NCBI RefSeq assembly: GCF_034059295.1
Contig: NZ_CP139141.1
Coordinates: forward strand, 372,001 to 436,000
Reading direction: 5' to 3'
DNA length: 64,000 nt
DNA from: Pseudomonas sp. HR96
Lineage (GTDB): Bacteria > Pseudomonadota > Gammaproteobacteria > Pseudomonadales > Pseudomonadaceae
This document shows positions 18,958 to 27,370 of this stretch, piece after piece. The position numbers were made by a program, and so were the translations under genes. The stretch's first letter is position 1. Each line of letters opens with the position of its first letter. The notes under the pieces were generated by a model that saw nothing but the letters and a program-made list of their open reading frames with translations, had not been told where the DNA came from and ran no database searches.

Positions 18958-19593
18958 ATGCGCGCCATGCACCTATTCCCTGACGATTCATCATTGGCAA
19001 CGCTTGTCGACGACCTGGCCGAACATGGCTGGGCGCAGCAACGTGCCTTTCTTCCAGAGGCTCTGACCCTGGAGTTGGCTGCCGAGTGCCATAAACGTGC
19101 GGCAACGGGCCAACTGGCGCCGGCGGCGGTGGGGCGCGGGCCGGCCCAGGAGGTACGCGAGGGCATTCGCGGCGATCATATCCAATGGCTGGAGCCGGGC
19201 CAGTCCGGCGCCTGCGACCACTACCTGGAAGTAATGGACGCCGTCCGCCAGGTGATGAACCAGGGTTTGTTCCTCGGTCTTGAAGACTATGAAAGTCATT
19301 TTGCCTTCTATCCGCCGGGGGCTTTCTACCGCAAGCATGTCGACCGCTTTCGCGACGACGATCGGCGCATGGTCTCAGCGGTGGTCTACCTCAACCAGGC
19401 GTGGGAGCCTGCGCATGGCGGCCAGTTACGGCTCTACCTGAAGGACGGGCGGGTGCACGACGTCGAGCCCGTGGCTGGCTCGCTGGTGGTGTTCCTGTCG
19501 GGCGAGATGCCCCATGAGGTGTTGCTGGCCAACCGCGAGCGGCTGTCGTTGACGGGGTGGTTCAGGCGCAGGGGTACGGATGTGTTTGGCTGA
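18958..19593 (+). CDS. 2OG-Fe(II) oxygenase family protein
   Basis: About 211 residues; ATGs at 18949, 18958 and 18967 are all in frame and cannot be separated with certainty. The Fe(II)-binding HxD is in YRKHVDRF, the distal histidine in GEMPHEVLLAN, and the 2-oxoglutarate arginine in RERLSLTGWFRRR. The double-stranded beta-helix core includes SAVVYLNQAW and GGQLRLYL. It resembles small prolyl-4-hydroxylase-like oxygenases; the substrate is unknown. The gene ends in a strong bidirectional hairpin opposite serA. Confidence 0.85.
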   Translation: MRAMHLFPDDSSLATLVDDLAEHGWAQQRAFLPEALTLELAAECHKRAATGQLAPAAVGRGPAQEVREGIRGDHIQWLEPGQSGACDHYLEVMDAVRQVMNQGLFLGLEDYESHFAFYPPGAFYRKHVDRFRDDDRRMVSAVVYLNQAWEPAHGGQLRLYLKDGRVHDVEPVAGSLVVFLSGEMPHEVLLANRERLSLTGWFRRRGTDVFG

Positions 19594-19602
19594 CATGAAA
19601 AA

Positions 19603-19656
19603 CTCGGGGGCTTTGCCCCCTCCCACATCCGGTGTGGGAGGGGCAAAGCCCCCGAG
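19603..19656. terminator. REP-like palindrome acting as bidirectional terminator (copy b)
   Basis: A nearly perfect stem of 24 pairs: CTCGGGGGCTTTGCCCC on the left and its complement GGGGCAAAGCCCCCGAG on the right, around TCCGG, with one extra C. It lies between the convergent oxygenase and serA genes. Confidence 0.85.
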
Positions 19657-19670
19657 CGATTGCAGCCTGC

Positions 19671-20900
19671 TTAGAACAGGACGCGGCAGCGAATGGTGCC
19701 GGTGATCTTCTGCAGCTTCTCTTGCGCCAGGTCCGAAGACTCGGCGTCGACGTCGATCACCACGTAGCCGACCTTCTCGTTGGTCTGCAGGAACTGACCG
19801 GAGATATTGATGCCGTTCTCGGCGAAGACCTTGTTGATCTCGCTCATCACGCCCGGGATGTTCTCGTGGATGTGCAGCAGGCGGTGCTTGCCAGGGTGAG
19901 CCGGCAGGGCTACTTCCGGGAAGTTGACCGAGGACACCGAGGTGCCGTTGTCGCTGTACTTGACCAGCTTCTCGGCGACTTCCAGACCGATGTTGGCCTG
20001 CGCCTCGGCGGTGGAACCACCGATGTGCGGGGTCAGGATGACGTTGTCCAGGCCACGCAGCGGGCTTTCGAAGATGTCGTCGTTGGAGCGTGGCTCTACC
20101 GGGAAAACGTCGATGGCGGCGCCGATCAGGTGCTGGTCCTTGATCGCGTCGGCCAGGGCGTCGAGCTCGACCACGGTACCGCGGGCGGCGTTGATCAGGA
20201 TGCCGCCTTTCTTGATGGCGCGGATTTCCTTCTCGCCGATCATCCACTGGGTGGCGGCGGTTTCCGGTACGTGCAGGGTGACGATGTCGGACATGCCGAG
20301 CAGCTCGTGCAGGTTGCCGACCTGGGTGGCGTTACCCAGCGGCAGCTTGGTCACGGTGTCGTAGAAGAACACCTGCATGCCCAGGCCTTCAGCCAGGACC
20401 GACAGCTGGGTACCGATCGAGCCATAGCCGACGATGCCGAGCTTCTTGCCACGGATCTCGAAAGAGTTGGCCGCGCTCTTGATCCAGCCACCACGGTGGC
20501 AGGAAGCGTTTTTCTCCGGGATGCCGCGCAGCAGCAGGATGGCCTCGGCCAGCACCAGCTCGGCCACCGAACGGGTGTTGGAGTAGGGCGCGTTGAACAC
20601 TGCAATGCCGCGCTCGCGGGCTGCATTGAGGTCAACCTGGTTGGTGCCGATGCAGAAGCAGCCGACGGCGACCAGTTTCTTGGCGCTGTCGAAGATTTCT
20701 TCGGTCAGTTGCGTGCGCGAGCGAATACCGATGAAGTGAGCATCGGCGATCTTTTCCTTCAGCTCGGCTTCCGGCAGCGACTTGGTGTGGTATTCGATGC
20801 TGGTGTAGCCGGCGGCCTTGAGGACGTCCACGGCGGATTGGTGGACGCCTTCGAGAAGAAGGAACTTGATCTTGCTCTTATCGAGAGAAGTCTTGCTCAT
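19671..20900 (-). CDS. serA: D-3-phosphoglycerate dehydrogenase
   Basis: A 409-residue NAD-dependent dehydrogenase for the first step of serine synthesis. The Rossmann motif is GIVGYGSIGTQLS. The catalytic triad is seen in NAARG (Arg), PRSNDD (Glu/Asp region) and LTPHIGGSTAEAQ (His). A C-terminal ACT domain (NIPGVMSEINKVFAENGINIS) senses serine. It is divergent from the D-2-hydroxyglutarate dehydrogenase. SerA-type enzymes also reduce 2-oxoglutarate to D-2-hydroxyglutarate, which that neighbour can recycle. Confidence 0.96.
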   Translation of the reverse strand: MSKTSLDKSKIKFLLLEGVHQSAVDVLKAAGYTSIEYHTKSLPEAELKEKIADAHFIGIRSRTQLTEEIFDSAKKLVAVGCFCIGTNQVDLNAARERGIAVFNAPYSNTRSVAELVLAEAILLLRGIPEKNASCHRGGWIKSAANSFEIRGKKLGIVGYGSIGTQLSVLAEGLGMQVFFYDTVTKLPLGNATQVGNLHELLGMSDIVTLHVPETAATQWMIGEKEIRAIKKGGILINAARGTVVELDALADAIKDQHLIGAAIDVFPVEPRSNDDIFESPLRGLDNVILTPHIGGSTAEAQANIGLEVAEKLVKYSDNGTSVSSVNFPEVALPAHPGKHRLLHIHENIPGVMSEINKVFAENGINISGQFLQTNEKVGYVVIDVDAESSDLAQEKLQKITGTIRCRVLF

Positions 20901-20980
20901 CTGCGTAAACCTGTGTCCCGGAGAAAATTGGCAGGAGGATAAAGCGTGCGCGGATCGGCCAGAAGCTCGATTAGCGGGGG

Positions 20981-20998
20981 GCGTATGCTAGCATATGC
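20981..20998. promoter_or_regulatory. Palindrome in the serA/D-2HGDH divergent promoter region
   Basis: A perfect 12-base palindrome TATGCTAGCATA at 20984-20995, extended by GC/GC outer pairs, lies midway between the two divergent starts. It resembles a dimeric repressor site; no regulator can be named. Confidence 0.45.
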
Positions 20999-21071
20999 AC
21001 CCCGCCAAGCGCCCATCCCTGGGTCATGAAGTGTGCTCAGGGTGACTATGAATTGTTCGAGAGTTCGTGCG

Positions 21072-22466
21072 ATGACCCATCCTGCATTGATTGATGAGCT
21101 GAAGACCCTGGTTGAGCCGGGCAAGGTCCTGACCGACGCCGATTCCCTCGAGGCGTTCGGCAAGGACTGGACCAAGCATTTTGCCCCGGCGCCCAGCGCC
21201 ATCGTCTTTCCCAAGACCATCGAGCAGGTGCAGGCCATCGTGCGCTGGGCCAACCAGCACCAGGTCGCCCTGACCCCCTCGGGCGGCCGTACCGGCCTCT
21301 CGGCCGCCGCCGTGGCGGCCAATGGCGAAGTCGTGGTGTCGTTCGACTACATGAACCAGGTGCTGGAGTTCAACGAGTTCGACCGCACCGTGGTCTGCCA
21401 ACCCGGCGTGGTCACCGCCCAGTTGCAGAACTATGCCGAGGAGCGCGGGCTGTACTATCCGGTGGATTTCGCTTCGGCTGGCTCCAGCCAGATTGGCGGC
21501 AATATCGGCACCAATGCCGGCGGTATCAAGGTGATTCGCTACGGCATGACCCGCAACTGGGTGGCTGGGCTGAAAGTGGTCACCGGCAAGGGAGACCTGC
21601 TGGAGCTAAACAAAGACCTGATCAAGAACGCCACCGGCTACGACCTGCGTCAGCTGTTCATCGGCGCCGAAGGCACGCTGGGCTTCGTGGTCGAGGCCAC
21701 CATGCGCCTGGATCGCGCGCCGAAGAACCTCACGGCCATGGTGCTCGGCACGGCCGACTTCGATTCGATCATGCCGGTGCTGCATGCCTTCCAGAGCAAG
21801 CTGGACCTCACCGCCTTCGAGTTCTTCTCCGACAAGGCACTGGCCAAGGTCATGGCGCGCGGCGACGTGCCGGCGCCGTTCGAATCCGACTGCCCGTTCT
21901 ACGCGCTGCTGGAATTCGAGGCCACCAGCGAGGAGGTCTCGGAGGCGGCCCTGGCGATCTTCGAACACTGCGTGGAGCAGGGCTGGGTAGTCGACGGTGT
22001 CATGAGCCAGAGCGAGCAGCAGTTGCAGAACCTGTGGAAGCTGCGCGAGTACATCTCCGAGACCATCTCGCACTGGACCCCGTACAAGAACGACATTTCG
22101 GTCACCGTGTCGAAAGTACCAGCGTTCCTCAAGGAAATCGATGCGATCGTCGGCGAATACTATCCTGACTTCGAAATTGTCTGGTTCGGCCACATCGGTG
22201 ACGGCAACCTGCACCTGAACATCCTCAAACCGGAAAACCTGAGCAAGGACGAGTTCTTCGCCAAATGCGCCACCGTCAACAAGTGGGTGTTCGAAACCGT
22301 GCAGAAGTACAACGGTTCGATCTCCGCCGAACACGGCGTGGGCATGACCAAGCGCGATTACTTGACCTACAGCCGTTCACCGGTAGAAATCGAATACATG
22401 AAGGCGATGAAGGCCGTGTTCGACCCCAACGGCATCATGAACCCCGGCAAGATCTTCGCTGTTTGA
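21072..22466 (+). CDS. FAD-linked oxidase, probable D-2-hydroxyglutarate dehydrogenase
   Basis: A 464-residue FAD-binding protein of the GlcD/DLD/D2HGDH family. The PCMH-type FAD domain contains SGGRTGLSAAAVA, then SAGSSQIGGNIGTNAGGIKV and GYDLRQLFIGAEGTLGFV. The C-terminal metal/substrate site is IVWFGHIGDGNLHLN, and SAEHGVGMTKRDYL follows. It oxidises D-2-hydroxyglutarate to 2-oxoglutarate and probably passes electrons to the quinone pool through ETF. The ATG at 21072 matches the family start; a longer frame begins 39 bases earlier without support. It is head-to-head with serA, whose side product it removes. Confidence 0.88.
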   Translation: MTHPALIDELKTLVEPGKVLTDADSLEAFGKDWTKHFAPAPSAIVFPKTIEQVQAIVRWANQHQVALTPSGGRTGLSAAAVAANGEVVVSFDYMNQVLEFNEFDRTVVCQPGVVTAQLQNYAEERGLYYPVDFASAGSSQIGGNIGTNAGGIKVIRYGMTRNWVAGLKVVTGKGDLLELNKDLIKNATGYDLRQLFIGAEGTLGFVVEATMRLDRAPKNLTAMVLGTADFDSIMPVLHAFQSKLDLTAFEFFSDKALAKVMARGDVPAPFESDCPFYALLEFEATSEEVSEAALAIFEHCVEQGWVVDGVMSQSEQQLQNLWKLREYISETISHWTPYKNDISVTVSKVPAFLKEIDAIVGEYYPDFEIVWFGHIGDGNLHLNILKPENLSKDEFFAKCATVNKWVFETVQKYNGSISAEHGVGMTKRDYLTYSRSPVEIEYMKAMKAVFDPNGIMNPGKIFAV

Positions 22467-22495
22467 CTTGAACGCACCCCCGCAGGAGTCGGTAT

Positions 22496-23161
22496 ATGAG
22501 CTATCAACACCAGTACGTCGACGGCACGCGCATCCACTACCCCCTGGGCAAGGTGGTGTGCATCGGTCGCAACTACGCCGAGCATGCCAAGGAACTGAAC
22601 AACCCGGTGCCCACCGAGCCCTTGCTGTTCATCAAGCCGGGCAGCTGCGTGGTGCCGCTGGAGGGCGGTTTCAAGATTCCGACCGATCGCGGTTCGGTGC
22701 ACTACGAGGCGGAAATCGCCGTGCTGCTAGGCAAGGCTTTGTCCAACAAGCCGAGCGAAGAGGAAGTGCTGGATGCCATATCCGGTTACGCCCCGGCGCT
22801 GGACCTGACCCTGCGTGAAGTGCAGAGCAGGCTCAAGGAGAAGGGCCTGCCCTGGGAGCTGGCCAAGTCGTTCGACGGCGCTTGCGTGCTGGCGCCTTTC
22901 GTCGCGGCCGGCACCTTCCCGGACGTGACCGATATCGGCATCCGCCTGACCATCAATGGCGAAGTCCGCCAGGACGGCAGCAGCGCCTCGATGCTCAACC
23001 CGATCATCCCGATGATCCAGTACATGGCCGCGCATTTCTCCATGCAGGCCGGGGATGTCATCCTCACCGGCACGCCGGCCGGCGTGGGTGCGCTGAATGT
23101 CGGTGATGAATTGGTGCTCGAACTGCCAGGCGCCAGCCAGTTCAGCGGCTCGGTGCTCTGA
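22496..23161 (+). CDS. Fumarylacetoacetate hydrolase (FAH) family protein
   Basis: A 221-residue FAH-fold enzyme. The metal site is visible as SVHYEAEIAVLLGKAL (E-x-E) with a distal ALDLTLREVQ. KPGSCVV and the catalytic GTPAGVG near the C-terminus complete the family pattern. Members hydrolyse acylpyruvates or decarboxylate oxaloacetate; the substrate here is undetermined. It follows the dehydrogenase by 29 bases and may share its transcript. CAGGAGTCGGTAT is the ribosome-binding site. Confidence 0.88.
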   Translation: MSYQHQYVDGTRIHYPLGKVVCIGRNYAEHAKELNNPVPTEPLLFIKPGSCVVPLEGGFKIPTDRGSVHYEAEIAVLLGKALSNKPSEEEVLDAISGYAPALDLTLREVQSRLKEKGLPWELAKSFDGACVLAPFVAAGTFPDVTDIGIRLTINGEVRQDGSSASMLNPIIPMIQYMAAHFSMQAGDVILTGTPAGVGALNVGDELVLELPGASQFSGSVL

Positions 23162-23174
23162 GCGCCGCTTGATG

Positions 23175-23208
23175 ACAGCTCGGGGGCCGCTTGCCTGCGA
23201 GCTGTTCA
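23175..23208. terminator. Hairpin between the FAH gene and rpiA
   Basis: GACAGCTCG and CGAGCTGTTC pair around GGGGCCGCTTGCCTG between convergent genes. It looks like a degenerate member of the same repeat family. No T run follows. Confidence 0.45.
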
Positions 23209-23219
23209 CTCAGGCTTGC

Positions 23220-23891
23220 TCAGGCCTTGAGGGTCTTCACCCCTTCAGCCGTCCCCAGCAGCAGCACGTCGGCCGGCCGCGCGGCAAACAGGCCGTTGGT
23301 CACCACCCCGACGATCCCGTTGATCTGCTGCTCCAGCTGCACCGGATCAGTGATCTGCATGTTGTGCACGTCAAGAATGATGTTGCCGTTGTCGGTCAGT
23401 ACGCCTTCGCGGTACACCGGGTCGCCGCCCAGTTTGACCAGCTCGCGGGCCACATGGCTGCGGGCCATGGGGATGACTTCGACCGGCAGGGGAAAGCCGC
23501 CCAGCACCGGCACCAGCTTGCTGGCGTCGGCGATGCAGATGAAGGTGCGCGCCACGGCGGCGACGATTTTCTCGCGAGTCAGCGCTGCGCCGCCGCCCTT
23601 GATCAGGTTCAGCCGCTCGTCGCTTTCATCGGCACCGTCGACATAGAACTCCAGGTCGCTCACGGTATTGAGCTCGTACACCGGGATGCCATGGCCCTTG
23701 AGGCGTGCAGCCGTGGCTTCGGAGCTGGCAACGGCGCCGTCGAATGCGCCCTTGTGCCGCGCCAGGGCGTCGATGAAGCAGTTGGCAGTCGAGCCAGTGC
23801 CGACGCCGACGATGCTCTTGTCATCGAGCTTGGGCACAATGAAGTCGACCGCCGCCTGGGCGACGGCCTGTTTGAGTTGATCCTGGGTCAT
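23220..23891 (-). CDS. rpiA: Ribose-5-phosphate isomerase A
   Basis: A 223-residue RpiA interconverting ribose-5-phosphate and ribulose-5-phosphate. The family motifs [34 protein letters not shown] and EVIPMARS are present. The start at 23891 has CGGAG seven bases upstream; an ATG 27 bases earlier is less well placed. It is divergent from ilvA. Confidence 0.95.
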   Translation of the reverse strand: MTQDQLKQAVAQAAVDFIVPKLDDKSIVGVGTGSTANCFIDALARHKGAFDGAVASSEATAARLKGHGIPVYELNTVSDLEFYVDGADESDERLNLIKGGGAALTREKIVAAVARTFICIADASKLVPVLGGFPLPVEVIPMARSHVARELVKLGGDPVYREGVLTDNGNIILDVHNMQITDPVQLEQQINGIVGVVTNGLFAARPADVLLLGTAEGVKTLKA

Positions 23892-24018
23892 GCGGGCTCC
23901 GGGCAGGGGGCTTTTCAAAGGCCGGCATTATACCGTTTTGCGCCCGCAAAACCTTGGTTTCGACAGGGGCATTGGCTTAGACTCGACGACCTCCGCTTCC
24001 ATGCCAGTGATGCCCGCG

Positions 24019-25533
24019 ATGCTCGAAAACTACGTCAAGAAGATCCTCACCTCACGCGTCTACGACGTGGCGGTGGAAACGCCCTTGCAGGCGGCGGGGC
24101 AACTGTCGGCGCGGCTCGGCAACCAGGTACTGCTCAAGCGTGAAGACCTGCAGCCGGTGTTTTCCTTCAAGATTCGCGGCGCCTACAACAAGATGGCGCA
24201 GCTCACCGCCGAGGAGCAGGCGCGCGGCGTGGTCACCGCTTCGGCCGGCAACCATGCCCAAGGCGTGGCCCTGGCTGCGCGTGAACTGGGCATCCAGGCG
24301 ACCATCGTGATGCCGCGCACCACCCCGGAGATCAAGGTCGAGGGCGTGCGCTCACGGGGTGGCATCGTCGTGCTGCACGGTGATTCGTTTCCCGAGGCGC
24401 TGGCCCACTCGCTCAAGCTGGTGGAGCAGCAGGGCATGGTCTACATCCATCCGTACGACGACCCGCTGACCATTGCCGGGCAGGGCACCGTGGCCATGGA
24501 AATCCTGCGCCAGCACCCGGGGCCGCTGGACGCCATCTTCGTGCCAGTGGGCGGTGGCGGGCTGATTTCCGGGATCGCCGCCTACGTGAAGTACCTGCGT
24601 CCGGAAATAAAGGTCATCGGCGTCGAGCCGGACGACTCCAACTGCCTGCAGGCGGCCATGGGCGCCGGCGAGCGCGTGGTGCTGCCAACGGTGGGCCTGT
24701 TCGCCGATGGCGTCGCCGTGGCGCAGATCGGCCAGCACACCTTCGACATCTGTCGCCACTACGTCGACGAAGTGATCACGGTCAGCACCGACGAGATCTG
24801 CGCGGCGATCAAGGACATCTACGACGACACCCGTTCGATCACCGAGCCAGCTGGCGCGCTGGGCGTGGCGGGCATCAAGAAGTACGTGGAGTCGCGCGGC
24901 GTGCAGGGTCAGGCGCTGGTGGCCATCGATTCCGGCGCCAACGTCAACTTCGACCGCCTGCGCCACGTCGCCGAGCGCGCCGAACTGGGCGAGGGCCGTG
25001 AAGCGATCATCGCCGTGACCATCCCCGAGCAGCCCGGCAGCTTCAAGGCCTTCTGCGAGGCCATCGGCAAGCGGCAGATCACCGAATTCAACTATCGTTA
25101 CCATACCGGGCGCGAGGCGCACATCTTCGTCGGGGTGCAGACCCATCCGGAAAACGACCCGCGAGCCGCCTTGATCGCCAGCCTGACCGCCCAAGGTTTC
25201 CCGGTCCTGGACCTGACCGCCAACGAACTGGCCAAGCTGCATATCCGCCACATGGTCGGCGGCCATGCGGCCAAGGTCAGCGACGAAATGGTGCTGCGCT
25301 TCGAGTTTCCCGAGCGGCCGGGCGCGCTGTTCAACTTCCTCAGCAAGTTGGGCGGGCGCTGGAATATCTCGATGTTCCATTACCGCAACCACGGCGCGGC
25401 GGATGGCCGGGTGGTCGCCGGCCTGCAGGTGCCCGAGGACGAGCGCCATCTGGTGGCCGCGGCGCTGACCGACATCGGCTACCCCTTCTGGGACGAGACG
25501 GCCAACCCGGCGTATCAGCTGTTCCTGGGTTGA
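24019..25533 (+). CDS. ilvA: Biosynthetic threonine deaminase
   Basis: A 504-residue PLP enzyme converting threonine to 2-oxobutyrate for isoleucine synthesis. The PLP lysine is in FSFKIRGAYNKM, the glycine-rich phosphate site in VPVGGGGLISGIA, and SAGNHAQGVAL is typical. Two C-terminal ACT-like domains (residues about 325-504) provide isoleucine/valine control. ATGs at 24001, 24010 and 24019 are in frame; 24019 gives the usual MLENYVKKI start. P. putida strains carry more than one ilvA; this is the long regulated type. Confidence 0.93.
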   Translation: MLENYVKKILTSRVYDVAVETPLQAAGQLSARLGNQVLLKREDLQPVFSFKIRGAYNKMAQLTAEEQARGVVTASAGNHAQGVALAARELGIQATIVMPRTTPEIKVEGVRSRGGIVVLHGDSFPEALAHSLKLVEQQGMVYIHPYDDPLTIAGQGTVAMEILRQHPGPLDAIFVPVGGGGLISGIAAYVKYLRPEIKVIGVEPDDSNCLQAAMGAGERVVLPTVGLFADGVAVAQIGQHTFDICRHYVDEVITVSTDEICAAIKDIYDDTRSITEPAGALGVAGIKKYVESRGVQGQALVAIDSGANVNFDRLRHVAERAELGEGREAIIAVTIPEQPGSFKAFCEAIGKRQITEFNYRYHTGREAHIFVGVQTHPENDPRAALIASLTAQGFPVLDLTANELAKLHIRHMVGGHAAKVSDEMVLRFEFPERPGALFNFLSKLGGRWNISMFHYRNHGAADGRVVAGLQVPEDERHLVAAALTDIGYPFWDETANPAYQLFLG

Positions 25534-25569
25534 TCAACACTGGATGTCCACTGCTGCAAGGGAGCGATC

Positions 25570-26007
25570 ATGCAAAATCTCATGCTGTTGAAAGCACTGC
25601 ACGGCTTGGCCACGGCGCTGCTGATTGGCGGGGCGCTGGCGGTGGTCTATCGCTGGGCTCGCGGTTGGCGGGCCGGTGACCCGGCGGCGCTGGGCCAGAC
25701 CTTGCAGCGGCCATGGCTGTTCGCCTGGCTGGCGATGGGCCTGAGCCTGCTGGTGTTTCCGGTCAGTGGCTGGTGGATGGTGCATGACACCGGCTGGTCG
25801 TTGGGCCAGACCTGGCTGCTCAGCGGCTCGGTGCTCTACACCGTCGGCATCCTTTGCTGGCTGTTGCTGCTGTGGCGGGTCAACCGCCTGCGCCAGGCCG
25901 GGCAGGCGGTCAGCGCCGGGCAACGGCGCACGGTGCTGGGGCTGTCGATCGTCGGCGGGGTGATTCTGGTGGCGGCCTTGGGGGTGATGGTGCTCAAGCC
26001 GGTCTGA
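25570..26007 (+). CDS. DUF2269-type integral membrane protein
   Basis: A 145-residue protein with four hydrophobic helices (HGLATALLIGGALAVVYRW, WLFAWLAMGLSLLVFPVSGW, LSGSVLYTVGILCWLLLLW and LGLSIVGGVILVAALGVMVL). It matches the predicted DUF2269 membrane family; the function is unknown. It lies 36 bases after ilvA and may be co-transcribed. AAGGGAGCGATC precedes the ATG. Confidence 0.75.
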   Translation: MQNLMLLKALHGLATALLIGGALAVVYRWARGWRAGDPAALGQTLQRPWLFAWLAMGLSLLVFPVSGWWMVHDTGWSLGQTWLLSGSVLYTVGILCWLLLLWRVNRLRQAGQAVSAGQRRTVLGLSIVGGVILVAALGVMVLKPV

Positions 26008-26026
26008 TCGCCGGGCGCCCACCCAT

Positions 26027-26070
26027 GCGGGAGGGGGCAGCGCCCCCGAGAGGCCGCCAGGCCGGCTTGC
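26027..26070. repeat. REP-like element, copy c
   Basis: GCGGGAGGGGGCAGCGCCCC followed by CGAGAGGCCGCCAGGCCGGC: a GC palindrome plus the conserved GAGAGGCC-GCCAGGCCGGC tail. It lies between convergent genes. Confidence 0.8.
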
Positions 26071-26074
26071 CGCT

Positions 26075-26728
26075 TCAACGCAAAGAGATCGCCTTCCACC
26101 CACGCCGCTGCGCTTCGGCCGCCAGCTTCGGATCGGCGTCCACCGCCACCGGGTGGGTCACCTGCTCAAGCAGCGGCAGGTCGTTCATCGAGTCGCTATA
26201 GAAGTAGCTGTCCTGCAGGCTGTAGCCGTTTTCCTCGATCCAGCGGTTCAAGCGAGTCACCTTGCCTTCGCGAAAGCACGGGACATCGGTGCTGCGTCCG
26301 GTGTAGCGGCCGTCGACCATCTCGCACTCGGTGGCCAGCAGCGTGTCAACGCCCAGCCGCTCGGCGATCGGGCCGGTGACGAAACGGTTGGTGGCGGTGA
26401 TGATCACCAATTTGTCGCCAGCAGCGCGGTGCTCGGCCAACAGCGCCAGGCTCTTGGGCAGGATGATCGGCTCGATGCAGTCGCGCATGAATGCCTGATG
26501 CCACTGCGCCAACTGCGCCATGTCGGTACGGGCGAGGATTTCCAGGCTGAAATTCAGGTATTCCTGCAGGTCCAGGCGCCCCGCCAGGTAGTCTTCGTAG
26601 AAGCCGTCGTTGCGCGCCTTGTACTGCACCGGGTCAAGGATGCCGCGGGCGCAGAGGTAGTCGCCCCAGGCGTGGTCGCTGTCGCCACCGAGCAGGGTGT
26701 TGTCGAGGTCGAATAGAGCCAGGCGCAT
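26075..26728 (-). CDS. HAD-IB phosphatase (SerB-like; possibly histidinol-phosphatase)
   Basis: A 217-residue HAD hydrolase. Motif I is [14 protein letters not shown] (nucleophile Asp7), motif II the ITATN threonine/serine region, motif III a lysine in FREGKVTRL, and motif [15 protein letters not shown]. The helical cap ([20 protein letters not shown]) is typical of the SerB-like subgroup. The orthologue beside rppH-ptsP in P. aeruginosa has been reported to act as a histidinol-phosphate phosphatase, filling a gap in histidine synthesis; that assignment is from memory. The start codon is clear at 26728. Confidence 0.85.
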   Translation of the reverse strand: MRLALFDLDNTLLGGDSDHAWGDYLCARGILDPVQYKARNDGFYEDYLAGRLDLQEYLNFSLEILARTDMAQLAQWHQAFMRDCIEPIILPKSLALLAEHRAAGDKLVIITATNRFVTGPIAERLGVDTLLATECEMVDGRYTGRSTDVPCFREGKVTRLNRWIEENGYSLQDSYFYSDSMNDLPLLEQVTHPVAVDADPKLAAEAQRRGWKAISLR

Positions 26729-26868
26729 GAAATATCTCGCTAAAAGCTGAAAAATGGTCCCCAGAATACGGACTTTTCACATAGCTGCACATAAGCTGTG
26801 ACGCCTCGTTGCTGCGCTCATGACCTTTGTGGAACAATGCGAAGACATGCGTTTGCGAGGTTGCTGCC

Positions 26869-27348
26869 GTGATCGACCCCGATGGTTTTCGTCCCAATGT
26901 CGGCATTATTCTCACCAATGATGCCGGGCAGGTGCTGTGGGCTCGGCGGATCAATCAGGATGCCTGGCAGTTTCCACAGGGTGGCATCAACCCCAACGAA
27001 TCGCCGGAAGAGGCCCTGTATCGCGAGTTGAATGAAGAGGTCGGGCTGGAACGTCAGGATGTCGAAATTCTTGCCTGCACCCGCGGCTGGTTGCGTTATC
27101 GTCTACCCCAGCGGTTGGTGCGCACGCACAGTCAGCCGCTGTGTATCGGGCAGAAGCAGAAGTGGTTCCTGCTGCGCCTGATTTCCAACGAGCAGCGGGT
27201 CAGGATGGATTTGACCGGCAAGCCCGAGTTCGACGGGTGGAAATGGGTGAGTTACTGGTATCCCCTGGGCCAGGTGGTGACATTCAAGCGCGAGGTTTAC
27301 CGCCGCGCTCTCAAAGAGCTTGCCCCGCGCCTGTTGACGCGCGACTGA
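26869..27348 (+). CDS. rppH: RNA pyrophosphohydrolase
   Basis: A 159-residue Nudix hydrolase that removes pyrophosphate from 5' ends of mRNA and so triggers decay. The Nudix box [20 protein letters not shown] then VGL is complete. The N-terminus (V/M)[14 protein letters not shown] and the C-terminal [15 protein letters not shown] match RppH. The start is GTG at 26869; upstream in-frame codons do not resemble the family. It is followed by ptsP after 22 bases. Confidence 0.95.
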   Translation: MIDPDGFRPNVGIILTNDAGQVLWARRINQDAWQFPQGGINPNESPEEALYRELNEEVGLERQDVEILACTRGWLRYRLPQRLVRTHSQPLCIGQKQKWFLLRLISNEQRVRMDLTGKPEFDGWKWVSYWYPLGQVVTFKREVYRRALKELAPRLLTRD

Positions 27349-27370
27349 CGACGGAGTTCGACCCCGAGCC

